NCBI GenBank assembly: GCA_958296015.1
Contig: CATQIH010000001.1
Location: 62,001 to 126,000 of the forward strand
DNA length: 64,000 bases
Origin: Cyclobacteriaceae bacterium
GTDB taxonomy: Bacteria > Bacteroidota > Bacteroidia > Cytophagales > Cyclobacteriaceae
Reading direction: 5' to 3'
Part shown: in pieces, positions 19,069 to 28,169 of the stretch
Position numbering within the stretch: position 1 is the first letter of the stretch
Layout: each line of letters opens with the position of its first letter
Notes under the pieces: generated by a model
Databases searched by the model: none
Told to the model about the DNA's origin: nothing
The model's input: the letters and a program-made list of their open reading frames with translations, nothing else
Position numbers and translations under genes: made by a program

Positions 19069-21324
19069 ATGATCAAAAATTACGTAAGTCTAGTATCAAT
19101 ATTGGTCTCTGTGCTAGTGACCAATCTGAGTTTTGCGCAAGGAAGTGCTGCGTTTAACGGACCTACCATCACCATTCAAAAAGATGAGTTCGGGTTCAAC
19201 TGCCAGAATTACTTTGGTGGCCCATCTTGGAAAGATAGTGACTTCCAGCATACGGTAACCCGCTTGATGCCAGGCAACCTTCGCTATCCTGGTGGTACCA
19301 TTGCCAACTTCTGGGATTGGCGCACCGGAACGATTATCGAAGAGAAAACAAAGGGTTTTCCCAACTATCAGGGCACTGAGTTTGCCTACACGCCTAAAGA
19401 CTTCGTAGAGGGCATACCCAAGGGCACAGAAATCGTGTATGTGGTGAACATGGCCCGGCCTACTGCGGCCACCAAAATTCCTCTTGACACTACGATAGAA
19501 GTACTGGAATCAAGGGAGATACTAGACCTAAAGATCGTAGACATACTGGCCGCGATACAGGAATTTAGCGATGCCGGTCATCCCCTGAAATACATAGAAC
19601 TAGGAAACGAGTTTTATAATGGTGCCGATGGTGCCCCAACTTCCTCCGGTGCTATTTATTCCGGTCGGGTAGGTTTGTATATTGAGCATGTCAATATTTT
19701 GGCTGATGCTATCAATAAAACCTATCCTGATGCTAAACTGGCCGTAATTGGCGATGCATCTGATGGAAGTTCGGCTTCTGTATGGACCGATTCGATCTAT
19801 ACCGCCATTGAAGAAGGCAGGTTAAACAACATAGATGCCATCACTTTTCATTGGTATACCGGTCCGGGGATAAAAATCTTGAATAGTGATTCTCAAGCTG
19901 AAAAAAGTCTTAGTCGTCCATTTGTAAAGCAACGTACGGTTCAACGAGCCGATTTTGGAACCAACAGATTGGGTCTGGATTTGTGGATTACTGAGTACAA
20001 CACTTTTTCACAACCTAGAACGAGTAAAAACCCTAATAATCCGGGTAATGGTGGCTCGATTCAGGGAAGTTGGATCAATGGAATGTTTGGAGCCAATCTC
20101 ACGCTGTTGTATACCATGCTAGGTTCAAAAGTAAAACTATTAGACATCCATGCGCTCACTATTAACAACATGCAATGGGCAATGCTCCAGGATAAGAATA
20201 CATTATCAGGAAACGGGGTGGCCCTTAGCCTGGTAGGAACGGCCATGAGGGGCATGAACAAAGCGCGTGAGGTTAAATTCACAGGTATCACAGATCCTAC
20301 CTTTGGAGAAAATGGCGATCCTTCGCTATATGCCGTCAAATTTTGGAACGGCAATAAAGAGAATTTAATCGTGGTAAATAACACCAACAGTGCCAGAAAT
20401 AATGTCACTATTTCAAACATGTTTGCGGGTAACGGTAACAAACGAAAGACCGTATATTACGATACTATTCCATACGTACCGGATATAACGAATCCATCTG
20501 CTTCCCGCGTGAGCGAAGATCAAGGGCTGTCTTACGATTATGAAGACGATTTGGGCAGCGTTGTAAGCTTTCCTCCGTTCTCTATCACTGTGATCGAGCA
20601 AGATAAAGCAAACCTTGTGTTGAATAGTAGTTTTGAGACCAACACCGGCTGGAGCAGGACCAATTTCATTCAAAACAATATAAAGAATGCCTATACCGGA
20701 AACAGATCACTACAGCTTACCACAACAAGCCAAAGTTTTAGTGGATCTTCGCAAACACTAAATGTACAGGCAAATCAAACTTATTTTCTCAGTACAAAAA
20801 TTCGGACAGCACTCTCTAGTGGTGTCGGTAGATTTGTGGTTAAATTTTTTGACGCAGGCAATCAAGTGGTAGGCAGTACCTTGTTTAGTAACGATGTACA
20901 GGGTACCAATAGCTATAGAGAAATATCAAAAAGTTTTGTAACTCCGAACAATGCCACTAATTTAGAGATAATTTTACAACTTACTAACGGTACGGGCACC
21001 ATTTGGTTCGATGATGTTGTGTTAAGACGGGGCAATGGTCCTACCACTACGTTTGTATCCAACTCATTCTCTACCCATGATAATAGTACTGGTCTGGTAT
21101 TATATCCCAATCCGGCAGTAGACGGTACATTCAAACTGCAACTGGGCGGTGCCTATCAGTTACCGGATGCCATCGAGATCAAAGATATATCAGGGAGGTC
21201 AGTCAAATACCTAACAAATCCTACGAGTGAAGACATCAAAACTGAAGGCTTAGGGAAAGGCATGTATATCATTATAGCAACTTATAACGGAGAGAAGTAC
21301 TTGAAGAAATTTATCATAGATTAA
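19069..21324 (+). CDS. T9SS-secreted clan GH-A glycoside hydrolase, paralog 2
   Basis: 751 residues, the same architecture as the gene at 16439: signal peptide ending SFAQ, GNE acid/base candidate E181, nucleophile candidate E309 (LWITEYNTF), carbohydrate-binding-like module and T9SS type A sorting domain. It is nine residues shorter because of a gap in the loop after AVIGDA. The first 180 or so residues are nearly identical to paralog 1 at DNA level, while the loop around 230-310 and the C-terminal half differ at many positions. The pair may cover two variants of one substrate. Its stop overlaps the next start by one base (TAATG), so the DUF1593 protein is translationally coupled to it. Confidence 0.8.
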   Translation: MIKNYVSLVSILVSVLVTNLSFAQGSAAFNGPTITIQKDEFGFNCQNYFGGPSWKDSDFQHTVTRLMPGNLRYPGGTIANFWDWRTGTIIEEKTKGFPNYQGTEFAYTPKDFVEGIPKGTEIVYVVNMARPTAATKIPLDTTIEVLESREILDLKIVDILAAIQEFSDAGHPLKYIELGNEFYNGADGAPTSSGAIYSGRVGLYIEHVNILADAINKTYPDAKLAVIGDASDGSSASVWTDSIYTAIEEGRLNNIDAITFHWYTGPGIKILNSDSQAEKSLSRPFVKQRTVQRADFGTNRLGLDLWITEYNTFSQPRTSKNPNNPGNGGSIQGSWINGMFGANLTLLYTMLGSKVKLLDIHALTINNMQWAMLQDKNTLSGNGVALSLVGTAMRGMNKAREVKFTGITDPTFGENGDPSLYAVKFWNGNKENLIVVNNTNSARNNVTISNMFAGNGNKRKTVYYDTIPYVPDITNPSASRVSEDQGLSYDYEDDLGSVVSFPPFSITVIEQDKANLVLNSSFETNTGWSRTNFIQNNIKNAYTGNRSLQLTTTSQSFSGSSQTLNVQANQTYFLSTKIRTALSSGVGRFVVKFFDAGNQVVGSTLFSNDVQGTNSYREISKSFVTPNNATNLEIILQLTNGTGTIWFDDVVLRRGNGPTTTFVSNSFSTHDNSTGLVLYPNPAVDGTFKLQLGGAYQLPDAIEIKDISGRSVKYLTNPTSEDIKTEGLGKGMYIIIATYNGEKYLKKFIID

Positions 21325-22670
21325 TGAAAACAGCAAGAATCCTACTAATCGCTATCTTGTTAATGGGAAGTTACGAACTACCTGCACAAAAAAATAAAGC
21401 AAAGCCAAGGGTAATCGTCATGACAGACGGCGAGATAGATGATCATAGTTCGATGATTCGTTTTTTGCTTTATTCCTGCGATATAGAGGTTCTTGCGATC
21501 ATTGAAACCAATTCTATGTTTCAAAAAACCGGGCATAGCGATGAGGATTGGTATGAGCAACAATTGGAAGCTTATCAACAGGTTTATCCCAACTTGATCA
21601 AACATAACCCCGACTATCCAAGCTACGAGAAACTTAGAAATATTAGTTATATAGGTGACGAAGACTATGATCATTTAAAGAATTTACGAGAACTCAAAAA
21701 GGATTTGGTACCCGGGTATAACATCACTTTTAAACCTGATGATTGGGCAGATACTCCTGGTTCTGATGCCATTGTAAACATATTATTAAATAGTGATCCG
21801 TCACCAGTATATATACAAGCTTGGGGAGGCGGAAATACAGCAGCCCGTGCATTCTATAAGCTGAAGACAAAATATCCGGAGCAATATGACCGAGCAGTAG
21901 CTAAAGTTGTTATGTACAACATTTGGTATCAGGATGGTGCCGGAAACTATATTGAACAGACGCATCCTAAAATAACCATGCTGTATTGCGCCTCCTTTGC
22001 AGGCACTTGGAATTATGGTAGTCAAAAGAATACGCATGATCTTATTGAAAATGATGTGAAAAATAATCATGGCCCACTGGGAAGTTTGTATCCACAGGAC
22101 TATGTGAGCGAGGGAGACTCCCCTGCGTTCCTGTATACTATCAAAAATGGTCTGAGAGGGTATGAAAATCCTACCTACGGGGATTGGGGTGGTAGATTTG
22201 AGAAGTCCGACAAAGCTAAAAACGTCTATACCGATGCTAAAGACGATGGAGATATAAAGAAACCCCTTCGGAGATGGATAGAGGATGCCAACAGAGACTT
22301 TCAGGCACGCATGGATTGGTGCGTAGCCAAATACGAAGACGCAAATCATGCTCCTGTTGTTGTTGTAAAAGGAAAAGAAAATATCACCGTCAGAAGCGGA
22401 GAAAAAATAACATTGAATGCCAGTAAATCTTCTGATCCTGATGGGAATGATATGCAGTTTGACTGGTGGCAATACAAAGATGCCGGAAGTTATGATGGAT
22501 TGGTGGAATTGCAAGATTCTGAAAAAGCACATGCATATTTTGTGGCACCCGTTGTCAGTAAGCCAAAGACAATCCATATTATTTTGGAAGTCAATGACGA
22601 TGGAAGCCCAGTCCTTCGTTCTTATGAAAGGACCATTATTACTGTTAAACCAAAAGTGTCCTCTCAATAA
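21324..22670 (+). CDS. DUF1593 (nucleoside hydrolase-like, Sde0182-type) secreted protein
   Basis: 448 residues with a signal peptide (ILLIAILLMGSYELPAQ). The N-terminal domain has the nucleoside-hydrolase-like Asp cluster (RVIVMTDGEIDDHSSMIRFLLY) plus YIQAWGGGNTAARAF, characteristic of DUF1593. The C-terminal 90 residues (ITVRSGEKITLNASKSSDPDGNDMQFDWWQYKDAGSY) are an Ig-like domain of the Sde0182 type. These proteins recur in polysaccharide-degradation loci, and a glycosidase activity is plausible because the fold hydrolyses N-ribosyl bonds, but I know of no firmly assigned reaction. Start and stop overlap with the preceding glycosidase gene puts it in the same operon. Confidence 0.83.
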   Translation: MKTARILLIAILLMGSYELPAQKNKAKPRVIVMTDGEIDDHSSMIRFLLYSCDIEVLAIIETNSMFQKTGHSDEDWYEQQLEAYQQVYPNLIKHNPDYPSYEKLRNISYIGDEDYDHLKNLRELKKDLVPGYNITFKPDDWADTPGSDAIVNILLNSDPSPVYIQAWGGGNTAARAFYKLKTKYPEQYDRAVAKVVMYNIWYQDGAGNYIEQTHPKITMLYCASFAGTWNYGSQKNTHDLIENDVKNNHGPLGSLYPQDYVSEGDSPAFLYTIKNGLRGYENPTYGDWGGRFEKSDKAKNVYTDAKDDGDIKKPLRRWIEDANRDFQARMDWCVAKYEDANHAPVVVVKGKENITVRSGEKITLNASKSSDPDGNDMQFDWWQYKDAGSYDGLVELQDSEKAHAYFVAPVVSKPKTIHIILEVNDDGSPVLRSYERTIITVKPKVSSQ

Positions 22671-22718
22671 GAATTACAATTATTCAAAGTTTTGCTTAAC
22701 CAATAAAGGTACGTGCTG

Positions 22719-24197
22719 ATGAGAAGAATGTATATACTACTATTTTCAATGCTTATGCATGGCGGTCTTCAAAATCAGGTCTGCGCCCAGGCTGATAGTG
22801 CCTATGCACAAAAGGAAGTTCCCAACGTTGTGGTTCTCATCGCAGACGATGTGAGTTGGAACGATTTCGGCTGTTACGGAAACACGTTCACCAAAACGCC
22901 CAACATTGATCGATTGGCTAGCACGGGAATGATGTTCAACAATGCCATCCTGACGGCAAGTAGCTGTAGTCCCAGCAGGGTCAGCATCATGACGGGGCGA
23001 TACCCACATAATACGGGTGCCGCAGAACTGCATACGGAGCCAACCGTGGATTTTGCGTCCATTGCCTCTCAATTAAAAGATAACGGCTATTATACAGGAC
23101 AAGCGGGTAAATGGCATATGGGAGAACTATTGCGCAGTGGTTTCGACCGTATCTATGACAAAGGTAAACAGGAGAATGGAGATGGAGGCGAAAAAATGTG
23201 GATTCCTTCCCTGAAAGAAAGGGACAAAGACAAACCCTTCTTCTTTTGGTTCGCATCCTACGATGCCCACCGGCCCTGGGGTCCCAACAGATTCTCCAAA
23301 GCCATTGACCCAAAACAACTTGAAGTACCCATTACCTTGGTAGATAACGACAGTACCCGCTTAGACCTTTCCAAATATTTCATCGAGGTCAAAAGATTTG
23401 ATTTTTACGTAGGAGAAGTTGTGAAAGAACTCAAAAAACAAGGGGTTTATGACAATACAATAATTTTGGTCATGGCTGATAATGGCAGGCCGTTCCCCAG
23501 GGACAAAACCAGGTTGTATGATTCTGGCATGAAGACTCCCTTCATTGTGCATTGGCCCAGGCAGATTACCCAAAGCAGTGTCACCAACAGCCTGATCAGT
23601 AGTGTTGATATCGCTCCTACTTTGTTGGATTTGTGTCAGGTTTCTGCGCCGGAAAGCTTTCAGGGAAAGAGTTTTAAAAAACTGTTTTCCAATCCTACCA
23701 TGCGTTTTAGAAAATATGCTTTTTCCGAACATAACTGGCATGACTATCAGGCATATGAGAGAATGGCCCGGACAGAGGACTTTATCTATATTCAAAATGC
23801 GCGACCCCAACTTGCCAACCAGGGACCAGCGGATGCTGTTAGAAGCCCCTCTTTCAGAACAATGCTGGCAAAAAATAAAGAACATCAGCTTACTCCTGCC
23901 CAGTACGATGTATTTCTATCACCCAGGCCAACTGAAGAACTTTTTTCCTGTAAGGAAGACTCCTTGCAATTGAAAAATTTAATAGGGGAAAAAGAATTTG
24001 AAACGGTTTATGTAACCTTAAAAGGTGTACTGGAAGAATGGATGGATCAAACCGGCGACAACATCCCGACAAGTTTAACCGAAGATTGGTTTGACCGTAA
24101 AACTGGCGAGAAAATAGAAAAAAATCTCAATATCCGGGGCGAGATGCCGGGCGTTAAGAGCGGAGCAGAAAAAAACAATACAAAAGGCGGTTTTTAG
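22719..24197 (+). CDS. S1-family sulfatase (third of three)
   Basis: 492 residues from the ATG at 22719; an in-frame GTG at 22713 would add two. Signal peptide ends near VCAQA. Canonical formylglycine motif CSPSR at about 83-87 (SSCSPSRVSIMTGRYPHNTGA), metal-binding Asp pair in LIADDVSWNDFGCYG, and VMADNGRPFPRDKTRLYDSGMKTPF for the second metal/sulfate contact. The form NNAILTASSCSPSR and FFWFASYDAHRPWG resembles heparan/sulfamidase-like S1 members, but this is only a visual likeness. A Lys-rich low-complexity C-terminus (KSGAEKNNTKGGF) follows. It completes a set of three mutually divergent sulfatases in one locus. Confidence 0.94.
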   Translation: MRRMYILLFSMLMHGGLQNQVCAQADSAYAQKEVPNVVVLIADDVSWNDFGCYGNTFTKTPNIDRLASTGMMFNNAILTASSCSPSRVSIMTGRYPHNTGAAELHTEPTVDFASIASQLKDNGYYTGQAGKWHMGELLRSGFDRIYDKGKQENGDGGEKMWIPSLKERDKDKPFFFWFASYDAHRPWGPNRFSKAIDPKQLEVPITLVDNDSTRLDLSKYFIEVKRFDFYVGEVVKELKKQGVYDNTIILVMADNGRPFPRDKTRLYDSGMKTPFIVHWPRQITQSSVTNSLISSVDIAPTLLDLCQVSAPESFQGKSFKKLFSNPTMRFRKYAFSEHNWHDYQAYERMARTEDFIYIQNARPQLANQGPADAVRSPSFRTMLAKNKEHQLTPAQYDVFLSPRPTEELFSCKEDSLQLKNLIGEKEFETVYVTLKGVLEEWMDQTGDNIPTSLTEDWFDRKTGEKIEKNLNIRGEMPGVKSGAEKNNTKGGF

Positions 24198-24252
24198 GAA
24201 CAACAATCACTAATCGCAGAGTAGATAAATTTTATAATATTACGCTTCAAAA

Positions 24253-25653
24253 ATGAGCAGGAAGTCAGGTTATCAGCAAAAAACGGCAGCAATGAACGGT
24301 AGAATTTTGATAGTAGTTTTGTTGGGCCTTTTGAGCACTCATTGCACCGACACGTCACATGATTTTTCTTATCAAAGTGAAAATCTAACATTGACAGGTT
24401 TTGAGGTGGAAGATTCTCTAAGGAAGACTACCCTGCAAGATATACCCGAAAAAACTCCCAAAAACGATTTAGTATTAACGGAAGGTAATGACATTACCAA
24501 GAAGTTGTGGAAAGCAGCCCTGGCCGATGTAGAATCGAACATCGTGGAAACTCCTCAAGGAAGGTACTTTGGTGCTGGCAAAGAATTTGGCCTGCTCGTT
24601 TATACACGAGACATTAGCTTCTCCGGAGTCTTGGCCTTAAACGAACTCTATCCGCAGGAAATGTTTTCTTCCTTGAAAGTGACGCGGGACGTACGATTAG
24701 CATTGGGACTCAAAGTATCCAAAGGGTACGTGGTGCCAGCAATTAAAGGTAACTGGCAGGAAGAAGACATCAGCGAGCCTGAGTTTATCAGGGAGCACAA
24801 AACAAATTCTTACACGCGCAGGACAGACGACGTAATCTGGCTATGGGCTGCCAGAGACTTGTTTGAAAAAAATCCTGCATTGGCCGACTGGGATTGGCTA
24901 TATGATAAAGGTTCGCAATCTTTTGAAACCCTGTACTGGCCTTTTTATGACACAAGCGATGGTTTGTTTCGCGGACAATCTTCGTTCATAGACATTCATT
25001 ATACAGACAATAAGGCCACGGGTTACCCTCAGGATTTTTCCGTGGCTGATTGTGTGCTGATCAAAGCCTTATCCACCAACTGTTTATATTACCAAGGCAT
25101 GTTGTCGATGGCCGCGGCATCTGAACGTTTGGGAAAGTCAGACGATAAGGTTTTGTGGCAAGAAAGAGCAGAGAAGTTAAAACAAGCGATCCTGTCGCAA
25201 TTGGACTTAGGCAATGGCACCTTCAGCTATTTCAAAGATAAGACCGGCAATCTTCAACCCAGGCGGGATGCATTGGGCTCTGCATTGCTGGTACTCTCTG
25301 GGATCGTTGAGGGTGAGGATGCTAAAAAATGTTTGGCCGGTTATCCCGAATCATGGGCGGGTATTCCCATACTATACCCTTTTTTTCCCTGGAAAACTTT
25401 TTACCATAACAACACCGCGTGGCCCTTTGTAGATACGTTCTACCTATGGGCTAAGGGAATAGCGTATGGCAAAGATTATACCGGCTATAATGCTGCCCTG
25501 TTGGCCAGGACTTGTTTTGATGGGCAAACCTTTCGGGAGCTGGTTAATTTTAAGACCAGGGAACCCTACCGGTCTGCTAGTCAACTTTGGACGGCTTCTT
25601 CTTTTTTGAATGTGTGCTTGAGAAAACCACTAGCTATGAAACAAGAAAGATGA
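24253..25653 (+). CDS. Putative (alpha/alpha)6-barrel glycosidase lipoprotein
   Basis: 466 residues from the first ATG; a second ATG at 24292 gives a tighter lipoprotein signal (ILIVVLLGLLSTHC) and may be the real start. The body is helical with repeated aromatic/acidic motifs: RRTDDVIWLWAARDLFEKN, WDWLYDKGSQSFETLYWPFYDT, YPQDFSVADCVLIKALSTNCLYYQGM, PFFPWKTFYHNNTAWPFVDTFYLWA and YRSASQLWTASSFLNV. These fit six-hairpin glycosidases of the GH63/GH78/GH15 superfamily, but I cannot assign a family. It is the last gene of the rightward locus and faces the sigma-factor gene 53 bases away. Probably periplasmic trimming of imported oligosaccharides. Confidence 0.6.
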   Translation: MSRKSGYQQKTAAMNGRILIVVLLGLLSTHCTDTSHDFSYQSENLTLTGFEVEDSLRKTTLQDIPEKTPKNDLVLTEGNDITKKLWKAALADVESNIVETPQGRYFGAGKEFGLLVYTRDISFSGVLALNELYPQEMFSSLKVTRDVRLALGLKVSKGYVVPAIKGNWQEEDISEPEFIREHKTNSYTRRTDDVIWLWAARDLFEKNPALADWDWLYDKGSQSFETLYWPFYDTSDGLFRGQSSFIDIHYTDNKATGYPQDFSVADCVLIKALSTNCLYYQGMLSMAAASERLGKSDDKVLWQERAEKLKQAILSQLDLGNGTFSYFKDKTGNLQPRRDALGSALLVLSGIVEGEDAKKCLAGYPESWAGIPILYPFFPWKTFYHNNTAWPFVDTFYLWAKGIAYGKDYTGYNAALLARTCFDGQTFRELVNFKTREPYRSASQLWTASSFLNVCLRKPLAMKQER

Positions 25654-25706
25654 CAATCTGACCAAGTGGGTTTTCTCAACTCTGACAGACAGATGATTGA
25701 GCAACC

Positions 25707-26312
25707 TTAGAAAGGGAAGTCAAGTAGCAACCATCCTAAAGCAAGGGTGATGCCGGTGCGCAGATAGAAATGCTTTTTGATGTACTGGGTAGCTTTCACG
25801 AGTTGGGCGCGGACGGTATGGTTGGATAGCCCCAAAGCATGGGCAATCTCTTTGCTGCTCTGCCCTTCAAAACGAAACATCTTGAAAATCAACTGTCGCT
25901 GAGCAGGAAGATGACCAATAGCCTCTTCGGCAATGTCCATGTACTCCTGATAAATTACGGCATCTTCCGTGTGACTCCGGTCGGTCTGGTATCGGGTGAT
26001 GATTGCTTCCTGTAAAGCCACCTGCTGAGCAGCCTGTTTTAGGTATTTAAAGTTCTCATGCTTGTTAAGCGTGTACAGATAGTTTTGAAGGGAAAGATGA
26101 GGATTTAAGTTCTGACGATGCGTCCACAGTTTTAGGAATATATCCTGAATAATTTCCTGGGTAGCCTCCTGAGAATGCGTAAACTTCAGCGAATAATGAA
26201 AAAGCCGGTGATGGTATAAATCATAAACTTCTCGAAAGGCTTTTTCATCGCTATTTTTTAAGCGAATGATAAGCTGGGTATTGTGCGTCGGATTATCGTT
26301 TGCTTCATCCAT
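25707..26312 (-). CDS. ECF-type RNA polymerase sigma factor (sigma-70 family)
   Basis: 201 residues. Region 2 is seen as AFREVYDLYHHRLFHYSLKFTHSQEATQEIIQDIFLKLW (about 24-65), region 4 as IGHLPAQRQLIFKMFRFEGQSSKEIAHALGLSNHTVRAQLVKATQYIKKHF (about 132-185). It belongs to the Bacteroidota type that pairs with FecR and STN-SusC systems. Unusually it is on the opposite strand at the far end of the locus, about 19 kb from the only fecR. It is downstream of repB in the same direction, separated by 57 bases packed with TCATGA palindromes. A short hydrophobic tail (GITLALGWLLLDF) may be a membrane-touching end. Pairing with the distant FecR is inference. Confidence 0.92.
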   Translation of the reverse strand: MDEANDNPTHNTQLIIRLKNSDEKAFREVYDLYHHRLFHYSLKFTHSQEATQEIIQDIFLKLWTHRQNLNPHLSLQNYLYTLNKHENFKYLKQAAQQVALQEAIITRYQTDRSHTEDAVIYQEYMDIAEEAIGHLPAQRQLIFKMFRFEGQSSKEIAHALGLSNHTVRAQLVKATQYIKKHFYLRTGITLALGWLLLDFPF

Positions 26313-26317
26313 AACAT

Positions 26318-26376
26318 TTAATTCATGAGTTAATTACTTAATGGTTTAATTAATTCATGAAATCATGTATTAATTA
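26318..26376. repeat. TCATGA-centred palindromes between repB and sigma gene
   Basis: TTAATTCATGAGTTAATTA (26318-26336), then TTAATTAATTCATGA (26346-26360) and an inverted partner TCATGTATTAATTA (26363-26376) that runs into the repB stop. The same motif occurs at least four times around the parA start (32355-32787). It probably binds a replicon-encoded protein such as ParB or Rep; placed here it could control the sigma gene. Confidence 0.6.
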
Positions 26377-27365
26377 CACTTTTCTTCTAATTTATCCAGA
26401 CACTCTTTGCTGATGTTATGGATTTCGAGCAAGCTGATGTTGCTGCCTGTCCAGTTGGTATATAAGCCATACACACTTCTTCTGAGCACTTTCGGATCAA
26501 TACCAGACTTGTACCGCTCAATGTCGATGAGGGAGAAACCCAGCTGCACCATCCAGCTTTCCAGTCCGGTAGCGGTGCTATTACCCGCACTTTCTTTCTT
26601 GTCGAAGGAGAGTTCTGTCTGATAATGATCTGCTTTCTTTACGGCTTTGGGAGCCGACACAACAGGTTCTTTGGTAGCAGGAACCAACTTGCCAAAATAA
26701 AACTTCAGCTTAACCACGCTGCGGGTAGCATCTTTTACTTCCTTGAACGTAAAGGGGAAACTGTTTTGCTCAAGGTCTTTTTGGACTGGCACAATGATCT
26801 TGCGTTTAAAATCGTAGTAACGGCTGTATTTGTCCTCGATGTAGAGCATCTCTTTTAAGTCTTTGAGGGTTACCTCAAAGTAGCCGGTATCTTCAAACTG
26901 CGCCAGTAGCCAGAAAAAGCGGTAAGAGTAGTATGACTTGATATTGCTCCAGCGTTCGTATTCTACCCCTTTGAAATTTTCGGACAGGTTCAGAAGATAA
27001 GGCGCGGCCTCGGAGTTGAAACTTGCCAGAATATGCCCTTCCCGCTCTGTGTAGGAGCAATAGCTCATCAGGTTGATTTTTTCCCACTTCTTACGACCTT
27101 TGGAGGTGATAGACACAATCTCGATGGCCTTCTTGCTTAGTTCGTCAGCGGCCTCCCGGATTTCCTCATAATGCACCTTTCTTTGCGAGCCGTGCAGCAT
27201 TTGGCAAGGGATACGTATTCTCCTGAAGTTGGTGTCATCTTTTTTGATCTGTAGCAGCATGTAGATGAATATACGCAACTGGTTCATGTTCATGTCGAAG
27301 CGCGCATTGATGAATCTTTTGTGCTGAACGATCAGTTTGTTGGGGTTATCGTATTCTACCAGCAT
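26370..27365 (-). CDS. repB: Rep_3-family replication initiator protein
   Basis: 331 residues. The N-terminal winged-helix domain shows IVQHKRFINARFDMNMNQLRIFIYMLLQIKKDD and the second shows YSYRFFWLLAQFEDTGYFEVTLKDLKEMLYIEDKYSRYYDFKRKIIVPVQKDLEQ, the pattern of iteron-binding initiators (RepB/Rep_3). It should open the adjacent origin by binding the 14-bp iterons at 27451-28022. One inverted iteron lies about 90 bases upstream of its start, suggesting autoregulation. The C-terminal 85 residues after a Lys/Ala/Pro linker (VPATKEPVVSAPKAVKKADHY) form a small extra domain. The symbol is the generic family name. Confidence 0.9.
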   Translation of the reverse strand: MLVEYDNPNKLIVQHKRFINARFDMNMNQLRIFIYMLLQIKKDDTNFRRIRIPCQMLHGSQRKVHYEEIREAADELSKKAIEIVSITSKGRKKWEKINLMSYCSYTEREGHILASFNSEAAPYLLNLSENFKGVEYERWSNIKSYYSYRFFWLLAQFEDTGYFEVTLKDLKEMLYIEDKYSRYYDFKRKIIVPVQKDLEQNSFPFTFKEVKDATRSVVKLKFYFGKLVPATKEPVVSAPKAVKKADHYQTELSFDKKESAGNSTATGLESWMVQLGFSLIDIERYKSGIDPKVLRRSVYGLYTNWTGSNISLLEIHNISKECLDKLEEKCN

Positions 27366-27450
27366 AAGCTCTAAAGGTTAGTTGTACTGCCTAAGATAAA
27401 ATATAAATCACAAAAAAAGGCATGTTGTTGCCGCTACAGCGTGTATTTGT

Positions 27451-28022
27451 GCCCGAAAAAGTCGTTTCTCATGGATGTTTCTTAAAGCAAAAGCACAGGT
27501 TTTTTGTGTAAATACCCGTTTATAAGCCTTTTAAGGGGCTATTCGACAGTCATAGTTCATGGGAGGCTGACTGTAAATTAGTGCCCGAAAAAGTCGTTCG
27601 GGCGCAATGTTAATTCTAATGTTTGAGCAGGAGAAATACTTTCCGGAGCCTGTTAGCTTCTTTTATGCACGTCCTAAAAATTTTAAATAAAAAAAATATT
27701 ATAAACGTTTATTAAGTTTATATTCTATTTATAAGTATTTATAGGGTGTTATAACTCCCTGACAATCAAATAATTACAAACGTCCCGAACGACTTTTTCG
27801 AGGTTGAAAAACGACTTTTTCGGGCACTGAAACGACTTTTTCGAGGTTGAAAAACGACTTTTTCGGGCAACTCAGACGACTTTTTCGGGCACGACGACTT
27901 TTTCGGGCATCAACACGGTTTCAGACGAATCCAGTGGGGTTTTTGGCCAGTTATCAACACTCGAACGACTTTTTCGGGCATCCGGGAAAGTGATGCAAAT
28001 CTGAAAAACGACTTTTTCGGGC
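27451..28022. other. Iteron-type origin of replication
   Basis: The 803-base gap upstream of repB has no gene but a full plasmid origin. Inverted iterons GCCCGAAAAAGTCG lie at 27451 and 27583. Eight direct iterons CGACTTTTTCGGGC (two ending CGAGG instead) start at 27790, 27812, 27833, 27855, 27877, 27895, 27966 and 28009. An AT-rich segment at about 27670-27757 would be the unwinding element. A DnaA-box-like TTATCAACA lies at 27951-27959 in a gap of the array. Spacing of about 20-22 bases between most direct copies is two helical turns, as for Rep-bound iterons. No other strong signal lies between 28023 and the permease gene end at 28170. Confidence 0.88.
27790..28022 (+). repeat. Direct iteron array (8 copies)
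   Basis: Eight copies of a 14-bp unit CGACTTTTTCGGGC; the first and third end in CGAGGTT. Copies 1-5 are spaced 22, 21, 22 and 22 bases start to start, copy 6 follows after 18, and copies 7 and 8 are set apart by 71 and 43. They are the expected binding sites for the initiator encoded at 26370-27365 and, by number, set copy number and incompatibility. Confidence 0.92.
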
Positions 28023-28169
28023 ATAGCAGTTTTCAAGACGCTACGTGCCCTTACTTTTGGCTAACGTATAAAGAATTTATCATCATCTTCGAATAGATTT
28101 GGAACATTCACCAACCTCTGATCACTCATGCTAGTGCTAAATAGTAATAGACCAAGGCAAATCGAGCGT

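Noticed and set aside
21801-22667. 288-residue reverse-strand frame opposite the DUF1593 gene
   Set aside because: Fully overlapped by a clear family protein; composition is that of an antisense shadow.
27451-28022. Reading the iteron array as CRISPR repeats
   Set aside because: Units are 14 bases with 4-8 base or irregular gaps, no spacers of uniform length and no cas genes.
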